Assembly: GCA_963716235.1 (NCBI GenBank) | Contig: CAVQTE010000003.1 | Coordinates: 1 to 64,000, forward strand | Direction: 5' to 3' | Length of the DNA stretch: 64,000 nucleotides | From: Sva-07 sp963716235 | GTDB lineage: Bacteria > Actinomycetota > Acidimicrobiia > Acidimicrobiales > Ilumatobacteraceae | Shown here: positions 59,631-64,000 of the stretch, piece by piece | Numbering within the stretch: the first letter of the stretch is position 1 | How the letters are laid out: each line of letters starts with the position of its first letter | Notes under the pieces: model-generated | The model's database searches: none | Told to the model about the DNA's origin: nothing | What the model saw: only the letters and a program-made list of their open reading frames with translations | Translations under genes and position numbers: made by a program

Positions 59631-61948
59631 CGATCACCGATGTTCCTTCCATCGGTGCGTCGACCCGTGCGGGCACGATCGGGACGTCGCCGACGCGTCC
59701 CGACGGCACCGCCAAGGTGCAGGGGAGCTTCGAGTTCTCCTCCGACCTGTCGGCTGACGGCTGCCTGTGGGGCGCCACGCTGCGGTCGCCGCACCCGTAC
59801 GCCCGGATCTGCTCGATCGACGTCAGCGGAGCCTGGAAGATCGACGGGGTCGAGGCCGTGATCACCGCCGCCGACGTGCCTGGCAGACTCACCTACGGCC
59901 TCATCAGCCAGGACCAGCCGGTGTTCGCCGCCGACGTCGTTCGCTACGTGGGTGAACCGATCGCCGCGGTCGCCGCCGACCATCCCGAGACGTGCCGGCG
60001 GGCGCTCGAGGCGATCGTGGTGGAGTGGGAGCTTCTCGAACCATTGCTCGATCCCGAGGCGGCGATCGACGGGAGCCATGCCCCGATTCATCCCGATGGC
60101 AATCTGATCCGGCACCAGCGCATCGTCACCGGCGACCTCGAGCTCACCGGTGACGTCGTCGTCGAGGGGACCTATCAGATCGGGATGCAGGATCAGGCAT
60201 TCCTCGGGCTGGAAGCGGCGCTCGCTGTTCCGGATCCCGGTGGCAGAGGCGTCGAGCTGCATGTCGCGACGCAGTGGCTCCATGAGGACCGGGGGCAGAT
60301 CGCTGCGTGCCTGGACCTGCCGGTCGACTCGGTGAGGCTCGTGCTCGGCGGTGTCGGTGGGGCGTTCGGCGCCCGCGAGGACATCAGCCTGCAGGTGCAC
60401 ACGTGTCTGCTCGCGCTCCGGCTGGGTCGCCCGGTGCGGATCGCCTACAGCCGCGCCGAGAGCTTCCTGGGTCATGTGCACCGCCACCCGGCGACGATCT
60501 GGATGCGTCATCACGCGACCTCCGCCGGCGAGATCGTCAAGATCGAGTCGCGGATGGTCCTCGACGGCGGGGCGTACGCCTCGACGTCGTCGGCGGTGCT
60601 CATCAACGCGGTCACGCACACGCAGGGGCCGTACCGCTGCGCGAACGCGGTGGTCGACGGCTTCGCGGTGCGGACCAATCACCTGCCGTGCGGTGCGATG
60701 CGCGGGTTCGGCGTCGTGCAGGCGTGCTTCGCCCACGAGTCCCAGATGGACAAGCTGGCGCTCGCCACCGGCATCGATCCGATGGAGATCCGGCTGCGTA
60801 ACGCGATGCGAACCGGTGACCGTTTGATCACCGGTCAGCCCGTGCTGAACGTCGCTCCGGTCGCGCAGTGCATCCGTGACACGGCGGCACTTCCGATGCC
60901 GGATGGGCCGACAGGTGGTCGCCTCACGGCCGCGGGCAGTGTCGACGTGATGCAGATTCCCGGCGGGGCGGGTCGTACGGCAGACCGATCCGACATCGTG
61001 CGGGGTGTGGGCTGGGGCGTGGCGATCAAGAATCTCATGTACTCGGAGGGCTTCGACGACTACGCCACGGCCCGATGTCGATTGTCGAATGGCGTCGCCA
61101 CGCTGAAGTTCGCAACTGCGGAAGTCGGCCAGGGCTTCGTCACGATCGCCTCGCAGATCGCTCGGACGATTCTGGGCGTCGACGAGGTGGAACTCGATCG
61201 CATCGACACCCAGGTCGGCTCGGCAGGCTCGACGTCGGCGTCTCGCCAGACGTGGATGAGTGGGGGAGCGGTCGATGCGGCGTGTCGAACCGTGCGCGAG
61301 CGGCTGTTCGAACACGTCGGGCGTCTGCACGACGTCGATCCGATCCGTCTGGCGCTGAACGAGACCGACATCGTCGACACGGTGTCCGGATGGCGAATCC
61401 CGGTCACCGATGCGACTGCCGGAGTCGAGTTCGACGAGACGGTCGAGTACCGCCATCCGCCGACCGAGGAACTCGACGAGAACGGTCAGGGCAACTGCCA
61501 CACGGCATTCGGTTTCGTGGCGCACCGCGCCGTGGTCGACGTCGATCCGGAACTGGGGCTCGTCAAGGTGGTCCAGATCGCCACGGCGCAGGACGTCGGC
61601 CGCGCGCTGAACCCGCTGTCGGTGCTCGGCCAGATCGAAGGCGGAATCGCCCAGGGGCTCGGGCTGGCCGTGATGGAGGAGATCATCCAGATCGACGGGG
61701 TGATCCGCAACGGCAACTTCACCGACTACCTGTTGCCGACGTTCCTCGACATGCCCGAGGTCGTGGCCACGTTGATCGAGCAGCCCGATCCGCACGCCCC
61801 GCTCGGCGCGAAGGGCGTCGGCGAAGCACCGTGCATCTCGTCGACGCCGGCCATCGTCAACGCGATCCGTGACGCCCTCCGCCAGGTCGACGGCATCGGC
61901 AAACCCCTCGATCGAGTTCCTGTCCGCCCCAGCGACATCTGCCTGTGA
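59627..61948 (+). CDS. xanthine dehydrogenase-family molybdopterin-binding subunit
   Basis: Large catalytic subunit, 773 residues. The N-terminal a/b hammerhead domain contains DGTAKVQGSFEFSSDL and GATLRSPHPYARI; the molybdopterin part shows VLGGVGGAFGAREDISLQVH, CGAMRGFGVVQACFAHESQ, FATAEVGQGFVTIASQI and GSAGSTSASRQTWMSG. The active-site Glu is in GAKGVGEAPCISSTPAIVNA. The CO-dehydrogenase active-site loop (Cys-Ser-Phe) is absent, so this is an aldehyde/purine-type hydroxylase rather than CoxL. The GTG start overlaps the Fe-S gene by four bases. The next gene encodes a purine-type phosphoribosyltransferase, which favours xanthine or hypoxanthine as substrate. Confidence 0.92.
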   Translation: MTITDVPSIGASTRAGTIGTSPTRPDGTAKVQGSFEFSSDLSADGCLWGATLRSPHPYARICSIDVSGAWKIDGVEAVITAADVPGRLTYGLISQDQPVFAADVVRYVGEPIAAVAADHPETCRRALEAIVVEWELLEPLLDPEAAIDGSHAPIHPDGNLIRHQRIVTGDLELTGDVVVEGTYQIGMQDQAFLGLEAALAVPDPGGRGVELHVATQWLHEDRGQIAACLDLPVDSVRLVLGGVGGAFGAREDISLQVHTCLLALRLGRPVRIAYSRAESFLGHVHRHPATIWMRHHATSAGEIVKIESRMVLDGGAYASTSSAVLINAVTHTQGPYRCANAVVDGFAVRTNHLPCGAMRGFGVVQACFAHESQMDKLALATGIDPMEIRLRNAMRTGDRLITGQPVLNVAPVAQCIRDTAALPMPDGPTGGRLTAAGSVDVMQIPGGAGRTADRSDIVRGVGWGVAIKNLMYSEGFDDYATARCRLSNGVATLKFATAEVGQGFVTIASQIARTILGVDEVELDRIDTQVGSAGSTSASRQTWMSGGAVDAACRTVRERLFEHVGRLHDVDPIRLALNETDIVDTVSGWRIPVTDATAGVEFDETVEYRHPPTEELDENGQGNCHTAFGFVAHRAVVDVDPELGLVKVVQIATAQDVGRALNPLSVLGQIEGGIAQGLGLAVMEEIIQIDGVIRNGNFTDYLLPTFLDMPEVVATLIEQPDPHAPLGAKGVGEAPCISSTPAIVNAIRDALRQVDGIGKPLDRVPVRPSDICL

Positions 61949-61981
61949 CGTGCACGATGTGTCAGACACATCGTGCACGTC
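61947..61981. promoter_or_regulatory. perfect 35-bp palindrome (17-base arms, single central base)
   Basis: Arms of 17 bases beginning GACGTGCACGATG and ending CATCGTGCACGTC around a single central A at 61964. It begins on the last two bases of the molybdenum-subunit stop and lies 45 bases before the phosphoribosyltransferase ATG. It can fold as a very stable hairpin (operon terminator) or serve as a symmetric protein-binding operator. No U-run follows. Confidence 0.7.
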
Positions 61982-62025
61982 GGAAATGTCGGAGGAGATG
62001 CTGCGTGCGGCTAGGTTCGGATCGC

Positions 62026-62523
62026 ATGCCTGACGAGCGCGAAATCATGACCTGGGACATCTTCGGGACAGCCTCTCGAGACCTGGCCCAAATGGTCGCT
62101 GACAGTGATTACGAGCCCGACATGGTGTTGGCCATCGCCCGAGGCGGGCTGTTGATCGGCGGTGCCATCGGGTATGCCTTGTCGGTGAAGAACGTCTACA
62201 CGATGAACGTCGAGTTCTACACCGGCGTCGACGAGCGCCTCGAGGTGCCGCGTATCCTGCCACCCGCACCCGACTTCGTCGACGTGTCCGACGCCCGCAT
62301 CCTGATCGTCGACGACGTCGCCGACACCGGCCACACCTTGCGCTCGGTCCAGGAGTTCTGCGCCGGCAAGGTCGCCGAGGTACGTACCGGGGTGTTGTAC
62401 GAGAAGTCGCACTCGTTGGTGAAGTGCGATTACATCTGGAAGCGCACCGACATGTGGATCAACTTCCCGTGGAGCGACAAGGATCCCGTCGCCAAACGCA
62501 ACTGGGCCGTCAAAGACGCCTGA
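62026..62523 (+). CDS. purine-type phosphoribosyltransferase
   Basis: Type I phosphoribosyltransferase of 165 residues. It contains LAIARGGLLIGGAIGYALSV near residue 37, the PRPP-binding loop RILIIVDD-like ILIVDDVADTGHTLRSVQ at about 98-113, and the C-terminal KCDYIWKRTDMWINFPWS. The IxxDDVADTGHT form and the W-x-x-F-P-W end are typical of the xanthine/hypoxanthine-guanine phosphoribosyltransferase-like group found in actinobacteria and archaea. Start MPDEREIMTWDIFG (ATG 62026), with an internal ATG 62047 as alternative. It follows the xanthine-dehydrogenase-type operon, so purine salvage against oxidation is a sensible reading. Its stop and the next gene's stop are back to back (TGATCA). Confidence 0.85.
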   Translation: MPDEREIMTWDIFGTASRDLAQMVADSDYEPDMVLAIARGGLLIGGAIGYALSVKNVYTMNVEFYTGVDERLEVPRILPPAPDFVDVSDARILIVDDVADTGHTLRSVQEFCAGKVAEVRTGVLYEKSHSLVKCDYIWKRTDMWINFPWSDKDPVAKRNWAVKDA

Positions 62524-63603
62524 TCAGACCGGTGTTGCGTTCGGGAACGCCCGCCGCTGAGCTGCATCCAGGCGTTCTTGCAGCCGCTTGGGATGCACGA
62601 TGCCCAGCAGCTTGCCGTCGTTCCACACCGTGACGATCGGGCGGCGGGGGTCGAGGCGGGGGAGCACCGTCGCCAGATCCTCGTCGAGCGAGGCCTTGGC
62701 AAGGTTGTTGAACGGCACCATGAGCTGCGTGAGCATCACCATCGGACGACGTTCGAACGGAACTGCCCAGAGCTGATCCTCCAACACGAGCCCGTCGAGG
62801 TGACCGTCATCGCCGACGACCGCCACTGCGCCGGCTGCACCGAGACGCTGGCGCTGGTCGATCATCGAATCGGTGTCCATGTCGGTGCCCGCCTGAGCGA
62901 TCCCGAAGAAGGTGAGGTCTCGCACCTTGACACCGTCGAGTTGTTCGGCGATGTACGAGGTCATGATCTCGGCGCGTGCGTTGAGCGCGATGAACAATCC
63001 GGTGATCATCATGAAGACGCCGAACTGGCCGTTGAGCATCATCACCACGCCCAGGCCGACCAGGCCCCAGCCGAGCACGCGCCCGGCGTTGCCGGCGTCA
63101 CGCATCGCTCGGTACTTGTTGCCGGTTCGCGCCCACCGGACGGCGCGGAGCACCCGTCCGCCATCGAGCGGGGCACCTGGCAGCATGTTGAACACGGCGA
63201 GCACGCCGTTCACGAAGCCGACCCACCACAACACGGTCGACTGCAGGGCTACACCGGCCCCGAGTGCAGCGACACCGATCAGCAGACTGACCGCAGGCCC
63301 GGCTACGGCGATCAGCCCATCGGCACGCGGATTCGGCGATTCGCGGTCGAGCCGGGCCATACCGCCGAGTGCCCAGAGATCGATTGACAGCGTGTGCACG
63401 TCGTACCGACGCGCCACCAGTGCGTGCCCGAACTCGTGAGCGAGAATCGATGCGAAGAACGCCATCGTCGCGACGACACCACCGACGATGCCGAGGTCGG
63501 CGGACAGCAGCACGCCGAACCACAGGGCAACGATCGCCATGCTCCAGTGCGCCCGCACAGGAATGCCGGCGTAGGTGCCGAGGCGCATCGAACCGGGGGT
63601 CAT
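62524..63603 (-). CDS. M50 site-2-protease-like membrane metalloprotease with CBS domains
   Basis: Intramembrane zinc protease, 359 residues. The active site is ASILAHEFGHALVARRYDVH (HExxH) with the third ligand in FNMLPGAPLDGGRVLRAVRW. Six hydrophobic segments lie in the first 210 residues. The C-terminal half is a pair of CBS domains (VRDLTFFGIAQAG and AKASLDEDLATVLPRLDP...RPIVTVWNDGKLLGIVHPK), the usual nucleotide-sensing arrangement of this subgroup. The start is ATG 63603; ATG 63588 is possible. The substrate is likely an anti-sigma factor or similar membrane protein, not present in the window. Confidence 0.92.
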   Translation of the reverse strand: MTPGSMRLGTYAGIPVRAHWSMAIVALWFGVLLSADLGIVGGVVATMAFFASILAHEFGHALVARRYDVHTLSIDLWALGGMARLDRESPNPRADGLIAVAGPAVSLLIGVAALGAGVALQSTVLWWVGFVNGVLAVFNMLPGAPLDGGRVLRAVRWARTGNKYRAMRDAGNAGRVLGWGLVGLGVVMMLNGQFGVFMMITGLFIALNARAEIMTSYIAEQLDGVKVRDLTFFGIAQAGTDMDTDSMIDQRQRLGAAGAVAVVGDDGHLDGLVLEDQLWAVPFERRPMVMLTQLMVPFNNLAKASLDEDLATVLPRLDPRRPIVTVWNDGKLLGIVHPKRLQERLDAAQRRAFPNATPV

Positions 63604-63698
63604 GAGGTCTGCTCCTTCCGAGCGAACACGTGTTGGATCAGCGTACGTTGTGCAACGAACCGCCAGCCCGCGGTATTCCGCATCTCACCAGCCGCCAC

Positions 63699-63740
63699 CG
63701 ATGAGTGAAGCGACCACATACGCGCGGTCTCACTCATCGC
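63699..63740. repeat. intergenic hairpin element, copy B
   Basis: CGATGAGTG pairs perfectly with CACTCATCG; inside are GACC/GGTC separated by a 10-base loop, with a small internal bulge (AAGC on the left). Layout is the same as the element at 44732-44777. It lies in the 182-base gap between the start of the M50 protease gene and the end of the FAD oxidoreductase gene, downstream of the latter. Confidence 0.6.
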
Positions 63741-63785
63741 AGGGGAAGGGGATGTCGGCGCGGGATGTCGGCGCGGGTTGCCGGC

Positions 63786-64000
63786 TCAGGAGCGGTGTTC
63801 GAGGATCACGGTGGCGCAGTTGCGGCCGCTCGCACCCCACACACCCGCGCCCGGGAACGTGGCGGCACCGGTGAGGTACAGCCCGCCGACCGACGTCTCG
63901 TACTTCGTGAGCTCGGGATTCGCGTTGCGGAACGCCGCGAGCGGTCCGCCGGCAAAGCTCGTGGCATGCCCTGCCGGGAGATGGAAGTCACGTTCGTACA
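63786..64000 (-). CDS. FAD-dependent oxidoreductase (phytoene desaturase/amine oxidase-like), C-terminal end
   Basis: Runs off the right edge, so only the last 71 residues are visible and no start codon is in the window. The minus strand reads FHLPAGHATSFAGGPLAAFR and then GLYLTGAATFPGAGVWGASG, the C-terminal FAD-contacting motif of the phytoene desaturase/all-trans-retinol saturase group, ending CATVILEHRS and TGA. Most of the protein and any cofactor-binding GxGxxG are outside. The identification as a carotenoid desaturase rather than another amine oxidase-fold enzyme is only moderately supported. Confidence 0.75.
   Translation of the reverse strand, partial: YERDFHLPAGHATSFAGGPLAAFRNANPELTKYETSVGGLYLTGAATFPGAGVWGASGRNCATVILEHRS

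Noticed and set aside
59162..61978. A 938-codon open frame antisense to the molybdenum-subunit and Fe-S genes
   Set aside because: Composition is Arg/His/Asp-rich, with no recognisable motif; it mirrors the codon bias of the intact sense genes, a common effect at high GC.
62521..62526. Back-to-back stop codons TGATCA of convergent genes as a regulatory site
   Set aside because: Six-base palindromes are common and arise automatically when TGA meets a complementary TGA.
1..64000. tRNA, rRNA or mobile elements
   Set aside because: No gap exceeds about 190 bases between assigned genes, no cloverleaf or transposase was seen, and the recombinase found is the chromosomal XerD.

Overview
The window is 64 kb of very GC-rich, almost gap-free bacterial DNA with no rRNA, tRNA, CRISPR array, transposase or phage gene that I can see. 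Gene order (tgt-yajC-secD-secF-apt-rel; tlyA-nadK-recN-pyrG-nudix-xerD; scpA-scpB-rluB-tyrA-aroA), frequent GTG starts and the ATGA/GTGA stop-start overlaps point to Actinomycetota. The gene complement suggests an Acidimicrobiia-like (Ilumatobacter-like) lineage, but that placement is inference and was not tested by a search.

Layout. 1-10 kb: housekeeping genes on the + strand (tgt, the Sec translocon accessory genes, apt, stringent-response rel, hisS, aspS, a hotdog-like protein). 10.5-14.6 kb: an oxidoreductase, an SSB-like protein, a DUF1015/HAD divergent pair and a lysine-rich phasin-like protein. 14.6-21.6 kb: tlyA, nadK, recN, pyrG, nudix, xerD and an HD protein. 21.6-27.3 kb: trpS on the opposite strand, then scpA, scpB, rluB, tyrA and aroA. 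27.3-31.8 kb: a HAD phosphatase, a UbiA-type decaprenyl-phosphate phosphoribosyltransferase, a methyltransferase, dprE1 and dprE2. Together these can make decaprenyl-phosphoryl-arabinose. 31.9-58.1 kb: a large envelope polysaccharide region with GT2, GT4 and GT-C glycosyltransferases, SAM methyltransferases, two acyltransferases, an AftD-type arabinofuranosyltransferase of about 1,400 residues, two SDR/epimerases, a GMC oxidoreductase and a PIG-V-like mannosyltransferase. 58.3-62.5 kb: a three-subunit xanthine-dehydrogenase-type molybdenum hydroxylase operon followed by a phosphoribosyltransferase. 62.5-64 kb: an M50 metalloprotease and the C-terminal end of a FAD oxidoreductase.

How the genes work together. 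The most distinctive content is the D-arabinan module: donor synthesis at 27-32 kb plus a candidate polymerising/branching enzyme (AftD homologue) at 46-50 kb. The aftD gene lies in a six-gene, tightly overlapping operon with redox, epimerase and O-acyltransferase genes. The surrounding GT2/GT4/GT-C enzymes and polyprenol-phosphate-mannose synthase-like genes fit assembly of a lipid-linked arabinan or arabinomannan-like surface glycan.

Sequence quality. Almost every gene between about 3.5 and 52.2 kb carries one or more single-base frameshifts inside otherwise well conserved proteins, with the worst density between about 20.9 and 34.8 kb. From 52.26 to 63.6 kb all genes are open. I read these as consensus errors in the assembly rather than pseudogenes, and I report such genes as CDS spans covering all their frames. 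Internal junction positions are approximate.
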